Assembly: GCA_027063105.1 (NCBI GenBank) | Contig: JAMOSL010000189.1 | Coordinates: 1 to 25,619 of the forward strand | Reading direction: 5' to 3' | DNA from: Campylobacteraceae bacterium | GTDB taxonomy: Bacteria > Campylobacterota > Campylobacteria > Campylobacterales > Sulfurovaceae | DNA: 25,619 bases | Part shown: in pieces, positions 1-6,803 of the stretch | Numbering within the stretch: position 1 is the stretch's first letter | Layout: every line of letters starts with the position of its first letter | Position numbers and translations under genes: made by a program | Notes under the pieces: model-generated | What the model was told of the DNA's origin: nothing | Seen by the model: the letters and a program-made list of their open reading frames with translations, nothing else | Database searches by the model: none

Positions 1-3
1 CAT
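1..3 (-). CDS. possible start codon of a gene leaving the window
   Basis: On the minus strand the last three bases read ATG, preceded by a purine-rich stretch (AAAAAGAGATAAA) at a suitable distance for a ribosome binding site. It lies 48 bases past the stop of the DUF4214 gene, so it could start the next gene of the same transcript. Only one codon is visible, so nothing can be said of the product. Confidence 0.25.
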
Positions 4-51
4 TTTATCTCTTTTTAGTTTATATTTTAGTGAGATTATATTTATTTAGAA

Positions 52-2298
52 TCATTGCTTTAAATTAAAATTATTATTTATTATTTTATTTAGGTTACAC
101 CCATTAGTACACTCTCCCCAATCTGATAGTTTCCACCAAGTACCTGTTCTTTCACCTACTTTTAAATTAGCAATATCTTTAGCTCTAGGATATTGGTCAT
201 GAAATGCTAAATTTCCACTTACTTCAAACTTCCATACTTTTAATTTTGCACCTATGCCAAGGTCAACATTAAAAAGCACTCCTGCATCTAAATTACCTTT
301 TGTACAAAAAACCATATTTGGTATTTTCCATTTCCATTTTGTACCATCATCAAAATTTTGTAGATAATAACTAGCTTTGGCATCTTCGCTATCATCACTT
401 TTTAGCTCAAACTCTTGTTTAAGTTGTAAACCTGCAAACATCCCTAGATTTATAAAGCGAACACCTCCAATAAATACATCAACAGCTGTAGAGAAACCAA
501 GCTTTCCATCTACTCCTATCTTTCCACTAACATAAGTCTCAATAACAGGTGTATTCTTATCTATTGGTAAAAAATGTTTAACATCTTCTCCTTTTTTTCC
601 TTCTTTTTTATCTATTCCAAATTGAAATTTAATTTTAGATTTTAATCCTAGTTTTCCTTCTATAACAATACCCATTTTTGCGTCAAAATATACCCATAAA
701 ATAATTGCTAATTTATCATTTAATGCATTTATATTTTTAACACTCAGCAGCTCCTTAGGCTTAAGATTGAGTGTCACAAGATTTGTTACTGAATACATTA
801 ATCCCATTATAGGGATTTTACCTACCTTATCATCAGAAGTTAATCCTGTCAACTGTATTCCTAAAGCTTTAGTTTTACTCTGTTCAAACTCTTTCCATTT
901 TTCATCGAAATATCCAAATAGAAACTCACCTTTTAATATTGTAGATATATCTATATCCATGTCACCTGTTACAATTGTTTTAATACCAAAAGAACCCCTC
1001 GATAAATCAATATCTGGTTTAAGAGCTATCTTTAAGTCCGTAATTTTACCATCAATGATAAAAGCTACCTCTTTTTTCTTAATTGCACCACTCTTTAATC
1101 TCTCATCGGCAGATATTTTTATATTTAAGCCTAATTTTAATTCTGCTTTTTCTAAATACTGTTCCTTATCTCTTGTTCGTTTTCTCTTTCCATTGGTTAC
1201 AACTATACCACCATTTAAAAATACTTTATCTCCAGTTCTTCTTCTTACTTGTCTTGTTTGGACATCTTGTGAAGAATTTATATAAGATGGAATAATTATA
1301 TCTATTAGATTATCAGCAGTTAATGATATACTTTGTTCATCAACTTTCAAATCATCAATTACATCTAGCAATGTTATATCAGAAAGAGTTACTTTGGCAC
1401 TATTACCATTAATATCAACAGCTTCTACTCTACCTGACTTACCAATAGGAAAAGCTTTATTCTCCCCCATAGGAATTGAAATAATCTCTCCAACCTTTAA
1501 AGTTTTAGCGAAATCACTTTTTAAAGTAATAACACTTAAATTATCATCTTGTTTGATACTATTATTATAATCATATCCCAGAATATTACTAGATATAGTT
1601 TTATCTATAAATCGTACATCTTGTTTAAAAGCTACCTTAGTATCATTTACATCTTTCGTATCATCCACAACTGGTAAAACTGGAACAACAACTGGAACGA
1701 CAGGTACAATAACAGGCTCATTATCATCAACTATCTCTATCTTTTTTATAGGCTTCTTATCACTTCCACAATCAACAATTTTAAATTTACATAATGCCGA
1801 AGATATACTATCTTTATCAGCTGTAATATCTTTAAGTATATTAATAGCTAATGGTATATCATCTTTTTTAGCATTGGCATAAGATAATCCTGCTGTAATT
1901 CTATTGTTTAGTATAAGCTCATCATCTCCCAATGCACCATTAATAACTGATAAAATTAAAAGTGACCTTGGAATACTTTCCTCATCTAACTCTGCTTCCC
2001 AATAATCCCAACCTTTTTCATCAGGAACTCTTTTAAAGAGGTTATTATAGATAGCTTTTATAAACTCTCTATTTGTTGTATCTTTCGGATATTTTATATC
2101 CAACTCTGGTTGGTCAAAGAAACTTTGGGCTATAAGTTCCAGATTTAAATCAGATTTATATACCCAATAATCTAATCCTTTAGCATCTGGGGCTCTATCT
2201 AATGTGGCTACATATAGCTTGGTCACATTTATTTGTGTTGGAAATGTTGCATTGATTGTTGCTGTTAAAAGTAAAAATATTAGTATCTTTTTTAACAT
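52..2298 (-). CDS. large secreted DUF4214-domain protein
   Basis: A 748-residue exported protein of unknown role. It opens with a signal peptide (MLKKILIFLLLTATINA). Two DUF4214-type repeats follow: residues 29-45 (YVATLDRAPDAKGLDYW) and 84-100 (YNNLFKRVPDEKGWDYW), a motif common in bacterial surface and RTX-like proteins. A Pro/Val-rich low-complexity linker (about 187-220) separates this part from a long beta-rich region of about 500 residues that I do not recognise. The C-terminus has a few cysteines (WGECTNGCN), which fits a periplasmic or extracellular location. The start is supported by AAGGAT six bases upstream (2305-2310) and a TATAAT at 2324-2329. An eight-base G run lies 46-53 bases before the start codon and could vary expression. 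A surface or envelope role is inference. Confidence 0.75.
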   Translation of the reverse strand: MLKKILIFLLLTATINATFPTQINVTKLYVATLDRAPDAKGLDYWVYKSDLNLELIAQSFFDQPELDIKYPKDTTNREFIKAIYNNLFKRVPDEKGWDYWEAELDEESIPRSLLILSVINGALGDDELILNNRITAGLSYANAKKDDIPLAINILKDITADKDSISSALCKFKIVDCGSDKKPIKKIEIVDDNEPVIVPVVPVVVPVLPVVDDTKDVNDTKVAFKQDVRFIDKTISSNILGYDYNNSIKQDDNLSVITLKSDFAKTLKVGEIISIPMGENKAFPIGKSGRVEAVDINGNSAKVTLSDITLLDVIDDLKVDEQSISLTADNLIDIIIPSYINSSQDVQTRQVRRRTGDKVFLNGGIVVTNGKRKRTRDKEQYLEKAELKLGLNIKISADERLKSGAIKKKEVAFIIDGKITDLKIALKPDIDLSRGSFGIKTIVTGDMDIDISTILKGEFLFGYFDEKWKEFEQSKTKALGIQLTGLTSDDKVGKIPIMGLMYSVTNLVTLNLKPKELLSVKNINALNDKLAIILWVYFDAKMGIVIEGKLGLKSKIKFQFGIDKKEGKKGEDVKHFLPIDKNTPVIETYVSGKIGVDGKLGFSTAVDVFIGGVRFINLGMFAGLQLKQEFELKSDDSEDAKASYYLQNFDDGTKWKWKIPNMVFCTKGNLDAGVLFNVDLGIGAKLKVWKFEVSGNLAFHDQYPRAKDIANLKVGERTGTWWKLSDWGECTNGCNLNKIINNNFNLKQ

Positions 2299-2323
2299 AT
2301 AGAAATCCTTATGGTAAATTTAA

Positions 2324-2351
2324 ATTATAATTGCCTTATTCTACCCCCCCC
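2324..2351 (-). promoter_or_regulatory. putative promoter with G8 tract upstream of the DUF4214 gene
   Basis: Read on the minus strand, a perfect TATAAT (2329-2324) lies about 26 bases before the start codon. A run of eight G (2351-2344) sits 14 bases upstream of this -10 box, in the spacer/-35 area. Tract length would therefore set the spacing of upstream promoter contacts. No convincing -35 hexamer is seen, which is usual for sigma70 promoters of Campylobacterota. Confidence 0.5.
2344..2351. repeat. homopolymeric C8/G8 tract
   Basis: Eight consecutive C on the plus strand in an otherwise very AT-rich intergenic region. G/C homopolymers of this length are the classical slippage-prone phase-variation tracts of Campylobacter and Helicobacter. 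Here it is intergenic and upstream of a secreted-protein gene. Variability itself cannot be seen in one sequence. Confidence 0.6.
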
Positions 2352-2682
2352 TAATTAAAATATGCTTAAAAAAGACTTAATAATATTTGAAATTATTATT
2401 CACAACTCTTAAGATATTTTTAATAAAATATCCAAGTTCTCTCTAATTTATTAGATTAGTGCTTTATTTTTTAATAATATATGCTACAAATAAAATTAAT
2501 TATTTTTATTAAGAAATTTTACTTTGAATAATCTATTTGATTTGCGATTTTTGCGTATAAAGCCGATATGAAATCTATTCGACTTGGGATTTTTTAGACT
2601 AAAGTAAGTTGATAGAGATTCAGGAAAAAAGCTATTTAAGGTTTAATAGACGATAAATTCATTATAAACTTTGATATAACTT
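2352..2682. other. AT-rich intergenic stretch without a recognised gene
   Basis: No open frame with convincing codon use and no tRNA-like fold is seen. Its left end (2351-2367, CTAATTAAAATATGCTT) resembles the start of the 35-bp repeat found at 2683-2717 and 3617-3651. The stretch could be a decayed part of the KilA-N island, but this is weak. Confidence 0.35.
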
Positions 2683-2717
2683 AATTTTTTCTAATTAAAC
2701 CGCTTTATAAATTAATA
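2683..2717. repeat. 35-bp direct repeat, left copy, flanking KilA-N gene 1
   Basis: Matches 3617-3651 at 31 of 35 positions. The shared core is CTAATTAAA, two variable bases, then GCTTTATAAATTAATA. Read on the minus strand, its inner part corresponds to the last codons and stop of the hisK tail (ATT AAT TTA TAA, i.e. I-N-L-stop). It ends three bases before the stop codon of KilA-N gene 1. Together with the right copy it brackets that gene and its promoter. Confidence 0.7.
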
Positions 2718-2720
2718 GAT

Positions 2721-3467
2721 TTATTTTAATAGGCGTGGTAATATATCTTTTAAACCTGTTTTATTAACATTCTCATAGTACTCTGTTATAAATCCAAACT
2801 CTATAGCTTCACTAATTCGTTTTTCTATTTCTATCCTCTTTAATAAGTGTCTAGGTTCAACACATTCACTATTCCAAATATTTTGATTATCTCCATATTT
2901 ATATAAATCATTAGGTGTAAAGATAAAAACTCTAATTGCTTTTGCTACATATATATAAATACCTTGATTATTTTTACTATGTATTAATTTACTCTCTGTT
3001 GAATTTTGATGTTCAATGGATTTAATTCTATCAGGTAACGAATCTATAGATCTGTTTAATTCTTTAAAAAGTACTCCTCCTATATCACGATTAACAAGTA
3101 TATCACTTTCTATAAATTTATTAATAACATGAACTTGAAACTTTGTTGATAATTTCATTGCACAATAAATTAAAAATTGTAAGTTGGCATAAGTAATAGC
3201 ACCTCTTCCTCTACCAACTACTTTTATAATATCTTTTCTCTCACAATCATTTACCTCCATAAGAGTAGATATGAAATTTTTAGTTACTTGTCGTTTTAAA
3301 AATTTTTCTAATTCTATTGTACTCTCATTATTATCTAACCTATATTTATTTCCCATATTAAAAATTTGCTTAAGATTTCCCATTTCTGTTTTATGATATA
3401 TATCTATTGTTCCATGGGGAAAAGCTACTTTCATAAGCATATCAGTTTTTAAATGTTTTTTATACAT
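2721..3467 (-). CDS. KilA-N domain DNA-binding protein (copy 1)
   Basis: A 248-residue protein whose residues about 10-130 fit the KilA-N fold known from phages and large DNA viruses. Markers are FPHGTIDIYHKTEMGNL (16-32), a basic VVGRGRGAITYANL segment (83-96), and LIYCAMKLSTKFQVHVI (99-115), equivalent to the GTYxHPxLAxxxAxWLSPxF core. The C-terminal half has no domain I can name, but shares NIWNS (196-200) and a GIYIYVAKAIRVFIF-type strand with the paralog at 3890-4585. The two proteins are roughly half identical in the N-terminal half. The start has AAAGGA upstream. No nuclease or recombinase motif is visible. It is probably a DNA-binding regulator of a small mobile or phage-derived element. 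It lies between 35-bp direct repeats. Confidence 0.75.
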   Translation of the reverse strand: MYKKHLKTDMLMKVAFPHGTIDIYHKTEMGNLKQIFNMGNKYRLDNNESTIELEKFLKRQVTKNFISTLMEVNDCERKDIIKVVGRGRGAITYANLQFLIYCAMKLSTKFQVHVINKFIESDILVNRDIGGVLFKELNRSIDSLPDRIKSIEHQNSTESKLIHSKNNQGIYIYVAKAIRVFIFTPNDLYKYGDNQNIWNSECVEPRHLLKRIEIEKRISEAIEFGFITEYYENVNKTGLKDILPRLLK

Positions 3468-3492
3468 TATAATCCTTTAAAAAATATATACT

Positions 3493-3590
3493 ATTATACA
3501 TTTTTTACTTAGATAATAAGATTATATGGAACAATAACTAAGTATATTAATACGGTATTAATAATGCCGTATTATTTTACTTAGATAAAT
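3493..3590 (-). promoter_or_regulatory. promoter and candidate operators of KilA-N gene 1
   Basis: On the minus strand TATAAT boxes occur at 3498-3493 and 3526-3521. A 14-bp direct repeat TTTTACTTAGATAA occurs on the plus strand at 3503-3516, just upstream of the first box, and again at 3575-3588. Between them lies a near-perfect 25-bp palindrome at 3549-3573 (AATACGGTATTA, central A, TAATGCCGTATT, one mismatched pair). The AGATAA core of the direct repeats also occurs twice at the promoter of the paralog. Autoregulation by the KilA-N protein is the obvious inference. Confidence 0.5.
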
Positions 3591-3616
3591 ATAATTTATA
3601 GTGGGATTACTAGGAT

Positions 3617-3651
3617 AATTTTCCCTAATTAAAATGCTTTATAAATTAATA
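3617..3651. repeat. 35-bp direct repeat, right copy
   Basis: Right-hand partner of 2683-2717 (31/35 identical). Its last seven bases (ATTAATA) are the first bases of the duplicated hisK tail, so the repeat is the hisK 3' end plus the sequence that once followed the gene. It marks the right edge of the KilA-N gene 1 segment. Confidence 0.7.
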
Positions 3652-3780
3652 ATATTTCTCTCTCTGTTTTCAAAAATATAAGTCTTAGTATATCCTATAT
3701 CTTTTGCCATTTTGATAGCTTCGTTGTGTCCAAAACCTACTTGTTCTACACTATGAGCATCAGAACTAAATGTTATTGGA
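3639..3780 (-). pseudogene. duplicated 3' end of the histidinol-phosphatase gene
   Basis: Positions 3645-3780 match the 3' part of the intact gene (about 4712-4848) at 133 of 136 bases. The open frame encodes residues about 214-258 of that protein, including the metal-ligand motif SSDAHS, and then ends in L and TAA at 3639-3641. The three differences (3657, 3666, 3723) all leave the amino acid unchanged. The fragment has no start codon of its own and stops abruptly at 3780, next to a REP-like palindrome. Its natural-looking end (N-I-I-N-L-stop) differs from the intact gene (N-I-I-N-L-T-N-L-S-stop). It may therefore preserve the ancestral C-terminus displaced by insertion of KilA-N gene 2. Confidence 0.9.
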
Positions 3781-3786
3781 GATATA

Positions 3787-3820
3787 GGGGTCAGGTGATG
3801 CTAATGCTACAGTCACCTGA
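3787..3820. repeat. REP-like palindrome
   Basis: GGGG (3787-3790) is followed by perfect 8-bp arms TCAGGTGA (3791-3798) and TCACCTGA (3813-3820) around a 14-base loop. A G-rich tetranucleotide next to a hairpin resembles REP sequences recognised by TnpA-REP (IS200-like, Y1) transposases. The more GC-rich composition stands out from its surroundings. It lies seven bases from the abrupt end of the duplicated hisK tail. No transposase gene is in the window and only one copy is seen, so the assignment is tentative. Confidence 0.4.
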
Positions 3821-3889
3821 TTTAACTCTCAAATACACTTATCATTCAACACAGCTTCATCATCTAGGAGTTAGGCGTTGAATATATAT

Positions 3890-4585
3890 TTATATTAATT
3901 TTTCTATAGCTTTATAAATTTCATCTTTTGAACTTACAAAATCCATTTGGATATAATTAATAAGAAGATTCTCATATTTTACTCTTTTATCTTGATGAAC
4001 ACTATTCGCATATTTACTATTCCAAATATTAAAATTTGTATGTAAAATACCACACTCTTTATCTTTATTAAATTTTTCCATTATTTCTGACCCAAAAATT
4101 TTAAATCTTAACTTTAAAGCAACTTGAATAAATAAACCTCTATTATCTTTGCAATCTTTTCTATCTCCCATTTTATTTAAATAATGATTTAACTCTTTAA
4201 AGTCATTTCCTCCATCATCACGACTTTTTAATATTTGATTATTTATAAATATTTTAATTACATGAACATGAAAATCTGTAGATAATTGTTCTGCACAATA
4301 AATTAATAAAAATAAATTTGCATAAGTTTTAGCTCCTTTACCTCTACCTTTTACTTTTATTACTTCTTCAAGAGATAAATCTTCTACTCTCATAACACTT
4401 TTTATAAAATCTTTTGTATTCTTTCTATTTAAAAAAGTATCTAATCTTATAGCATTTTTACCTTCTTCAAATCTATGAACATTTGCCATCTGTAAAAGCT
4501 GATTCAAGTTACCCATTTGAGTTTTATGAAAAATATCTAGTGTTCCTTTTGGAAAAGAGATTGTTAAAAGTTGATTTGTATTCAT
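3890..4585 (-). CDS. KilA-N domain DNA-binding protein (copy 2)
   Basis: A 231-residue paralog of the protein at 2721-3467. KilA-N markers are FPKGTLDIFHKTQMGNL (11-27), a basic VKGRGKGAKTYANL stretch (78-91) and LLIYCAEQLSTDFHVHVI (93-110). The C-terminal half is divergent but keeps an NRGLFIQVALKLRFKIF strand and NIWNS. No catalytic motif is evident. It sits immediately downstream of hisK on the same strand, between the intact hisK gene and a duplicate of its last 136 bp. The strong ribosome binding site expected is lacking (only an A/G-rich AAAAAAGG). The promoter carries two copies of a palindromic repeat. It is likely the regulator or targeting protein of a small mobile unit; function is inference. 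Confidence 0.75.
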   Translation of the reverse strand: MNTNQLLTISFPKGTLDIFHKTQMGNLNQLLQMANVHRFEEGKNAIRLDTFLNRKNTKDFIKSVMRVEDLSLEEVIKVKGRGKGAKTYANLFLLIYCAEQLSTDFHVHVIKIFINNQILKSRDDGGNDFKELNHYLNKMGDRKDCKDNRGLFIQVALKLRFKIFGSEIMEKFNKDKECGILHTNFNIWNSKYANSVHQDKRVKYENLLINYIQMDFVSSKDEIYKAIEKLI

Positions 4586-4610
4586 TGTTTAGCCTTTTTT
4601 ATAACAAAAT

Positions 4611-4700
4611 AACCGTATAAAAATATTAGTTATCTTACGGTTTTTATGGATAAATAATTATACCATAAAAATCGTATAAAAAAGTTAGTTATCTTACGAT
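4611..4700 (-). promoter_or_regulatory. promoter and paired operators of KilA-N gene 2
   Basis: An extended -10 box TGGTATAAT lies on the minus strand at 4666-4658. Two copies of the imperfect palindrome CGTATAAAAA..TTAGTTATCTTACG flank it, at about 4613-4640 (downstream, in the leader) and 4673-4700 (in the -35 area). The outer bases covary: CCGTA/TACGG in one copy and TCGTA/TACGA in the other, so the inverted symmetry is kept. Starts are about 61 bp apart. The upstream copy overlaps the last codons of hisK and is followed in its transcript by a short T run, so it could also act as a weak terminator. Confidence 0.6.
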
Positions 4701-5485
4701 AAATTCGTGAGATTAATAATATTCCTCTCTCTATTTTCAAAAATATAAGTCTTAGTATATCCTATATCTTTTGCCATTTTGATAGCTTCATTGTGTCCAA
4801 AACCTACTTGTTCTACACTATGAGCATCAGAACTAAATGTTATTGGAATATCTAACTCATAAGCTTCTTGAAGTAAATCTTTAGATGGATATGTTTCTGC
4901 TATAGGTTTTCTTAATCCTGCACTATTTATCTCTAGTACCATGTTGGATTTTTTTATAGCTTTCAATGTATTCTTAGCTATTAATTTTATATCTTTTTTT
5001 GGCATAAATTTAAATACTTTGATTAAATCCAAATGACCTACAATATCAAATTTTTTACTTTTTACCATGTCTTCTATAGTATCAAAATAATCTTGCCATA
5101 TTTTATCTATATCTCTAGTTTTATACTCTCTTATAAACTCTGGATTATCAAATCCCCATTTATTTAAAAAATGAACTGAACCAATCAAATAGTCAACCTT
5201 TGCATTTAATACTCTGTCATCCATATAATTTGGCAGATAATCTACTTCATAGCCTAAAAGAATTTTTATATCGTTTTTATATCTCTCTTTAGCTTCTAAT
5301 ATATCACTCTCATACTCTATCATTTCATCAAATCTGATACGATATTTTGGGTCAAAGTCCATTGGTGCATGTTCGCTAAAGCCATAAATATCTATACCTA
5401 ACTCTATGGCTTTTTTAATATAATCATCTACTGTTCCTGTAGCATGATTACATCTTGAAGTATGGTTGTGTAAATCTATTCTCAT
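4694..5485 (-). CDS. hisK: histidinol-phosphatase, PHP family
   Basis: Dephosphorylates L-histidinol phosphate to histidinol, the penultimate stage of histidine synthesis, in the cytoplasm. PHP-domain metal ligands are visible: DLHNHTSRCNH (4-14), SEHAP (37-41), GSVHF (102-106), GHLDL (150-154) and SSDAHS (218-223). The length of 263 is normal for HisK/HisJ-type enzymes. The start overlaps the leuC stop by four bases (ATGA type), so it is co-translated from the leuC promoter. Its last residues (LTNLS) differ from those of the tail duplicated at 3639-3780 (L-stop), which suggests the 3' end was rewritten when the adjacent KilA-N gene arrived. Another PHP-type phosphoesterase activity is possible. 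Confidence 0.85.
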   Translation of the reverse strand: MRIDLHNHTSRCNHATGTVDDYIKKAIELGIDIYGFSEHAPMDFDPKYRIRFDEMIEYESDILEAKERYKNDIKILLGYEVDYLPNYMDDRVLNAKVDYLIGSVHFLNKWGFDNPEFIREYKTRDIDKIWQDYFDTIEDMVKSKKFDIVGHLDLIKVFKFMPKKDIKLIAKNTLKAIKKSNMVLEINSAGLRKPIAETYPSKDLLQEAYELDIPITFSSDAHSVEQVGFGHNEAIKMAKDIGYTKTYIFENRERNIINLTNLS

Positions 5486-6759
5486 ATTTCTCTAGGGTCT
5501 ACAATTTTACCAGCTATTGCACTAGCAGCAGCTACAGCAGAATTTGCTAAATAAATCTCTGAAGTTCTAGCACCCATTCGTCCTACAAAGTTTCTATTTG
5601 TTGTGGCAACACATCTTTCACCATCTCCTAATATACCCATATATCCACCTAAACAAGCACCACAAGTTGGATTGGATACAACTGCTCCAGCTTCTATTAG
5701 AATCTCTATTAAACCTTCATGTTGAGCTTGAAGTAAAATCTTTTGTGTAGCAGGAGTTACAATCATTCTTGTGTGTCGTGCTACTCTTTTACCTTTCATA
5801 ATCTCTGAAGCAATTCTAAGGTCTTCTATTCTACCATTTGTACAACTTCCTATCATAACTTGATCAATTTCCAAATCATCTGCTACAGCTTGTTCTATGC
5901 TTTTACCATTTGATGGCAAGAACGGATATGCAACTACAGGAGATAAATTTGCCACATCAATTTCTATTACTTGACAATAATCTGCATCAATATCAGAATG
6001 GTGGATTATAGGTTCATCTCTAAGTCCATCATTAGCTACAATTCTCTCTTTTAAATATGATTGAGTCACCTCATCAACAGCTATAATACCATTTTTAGCC
6101 CCTGCTTCTATAACCATATTACAAATTGAAAATCTATCTGCCATATTTAAATGAGGAATTGTATCACCTGTAAATTCAATAGCTTTATACAATGCACCAT
6201 CAACCCCAATTTTGCGAATAAGTTCTAATATAATATCTTTTCCATATATATGTTTAGATGGTTCACCAGTTAAAATAACTTTAATAGTCTCTGGAACTTT
6301 GAACCAATTACCACCAGTAATCATTCCAAAAGATATATCTGTACTTCCCATACCTGTACTAAAAGCACCTAATGCTCCATGAGTACAAGTGTGTGAATCT
6401 GCCCCAATTATAACATCTCCGGGAATTACTAAACCCTTCTCAGGAAGTAATGCATGTTCTATACCCATATCTTTTTCATCAAAGAAGTATTTAAGGTCAT
6501 GTTTATATGCAAAATTTCTACTAATTTTAGCTTGATTTGCTGAGGCTATATCTTTAGCAGGAATATAATGGTCTAATACGATACAAAAATTATCTTTTGC
6601 TAATTTCTCTGCTCCACTCTCTTCAAATGCTCTAATAGATATAGGAGTTGTAATATCATTTCCAATAATCATATCAATATCTACTCTTACAATCTCTCCT
6701 GCTGTAACTTCTCTTCCTGCATGTTGAGAGAATATTTTTTCTGTAATAGTTTGTCCCAT
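5482..6759 (-). CDS. leuC: 3-isopropylmalate dehydratase large subunit
   Basis: Aconitase-superfamily subunit that isomerises 2- to 3-isopropylmalate in leucine synthesis with a LeuD partner, which is not in this window. The [4Fe-4S] ligands are Cys306 (GSCTNG), Cys366 and Cys369 (TCGAC). GADSHTCTHGALGAF (119-133) is the usual substrate-domain signature. At 425 residues it belongs to the shorter archaeal-type LeuC/HacA group, so a related hydro-lyase specificity cannot be fully excluded. The start has AAGGA upstream and a TGCTATAAT promoter box behind it. The stop overlaps the start of hisK, so leucine and histidine genes share a transcript. Confidence 0.9.
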   Translation of the reverse strand: MGQTITEKIFSQHAGREVTAGEIVRVDIDMIIGNDITTPISIRAFEESGAEKLAKDNFCIVLDHYIPAKDIASANQAKISRNFAYKHDLKYFFDEKDMGIEHALLPEKGLVIPGDVIIGADSHTCTHGALGAFSTGMGSTDISFGMITGGNWFKVPETIKVILTGEPSKHIYGKDIILELIRKIGVDGALYKAIEFTGDTIPHLNMADRFSICNMVIEAGAKNGIIAVDEVTQSYLKERIVANDGLRDEPIIHHSDIDADYCQVIEIDVANLSPVVAYPFLPSNGKSIEQAVADDLEIDQVMIGSCTNGRIEDLRIASEIMKGKRVARHTRMIVTPATQKILLQAQHEGLIEILIEAGAVVSNPTCGACLGGYMGILGDGERCVATTNRNFVGRMGARTSEIYLANSAVAAASAIAGKIVDPREI

Positions 6760-6791
6760 TTAGTTATCCTTAGCGTTATTTAATTGGTATT

Positions 6792-6800
6792 ATTATAGCA
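6792..6800 (-). promoter_or_regulatory. extended -10 promoter of leuC-hisK
   Basis: On the minus strand TGCTATAAT (6800-6792) lies 33 bases before the leuC start, in the short gap after the dnaX stop. The same nine-base box precedes dciA and the acyl-CoA ligase gene. AAGGA precedes the leuC start at a normal distance. This gives leuC-hisK a promoter independent of dnaX. Confidence 0.55.
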
Positions 6801-6803
6801 AAA

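Noticed and set aside
52..150. Thrombospondin type-1-like motif at the C-terminus of the DUF4214 protein (WKLSDWGECTNGC)
   Set aside because: Only a short W-C pattern matches and the rest of the domain is missing.
767..1285. 172-codon open frame on the plus strand, antisense to the DUF4214 gene
   Set aside because: No ribosome binding site and no family resemblance; it is a by-product of the opposing coding frame.
3820..3883. Integron attC-like site: ATTCAAC (3844-3850) with complementary GTTGAAT (3877-3883), and GTTAGGC (3870-3876)
   Set aside because: The outer core pairs match RYYYAAC/GTTRRRY, but there is no complementary inner L box pair, no integrase and no cassette array. AT-rich chance matches are likely.
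2721..4850. Single tandem duplication of a hisK-tail plus KilA-N unit
   Set aside because: The KilA-N genes are far more diverged than the hisK tails, so one event cannot explain both without later gene conversion.
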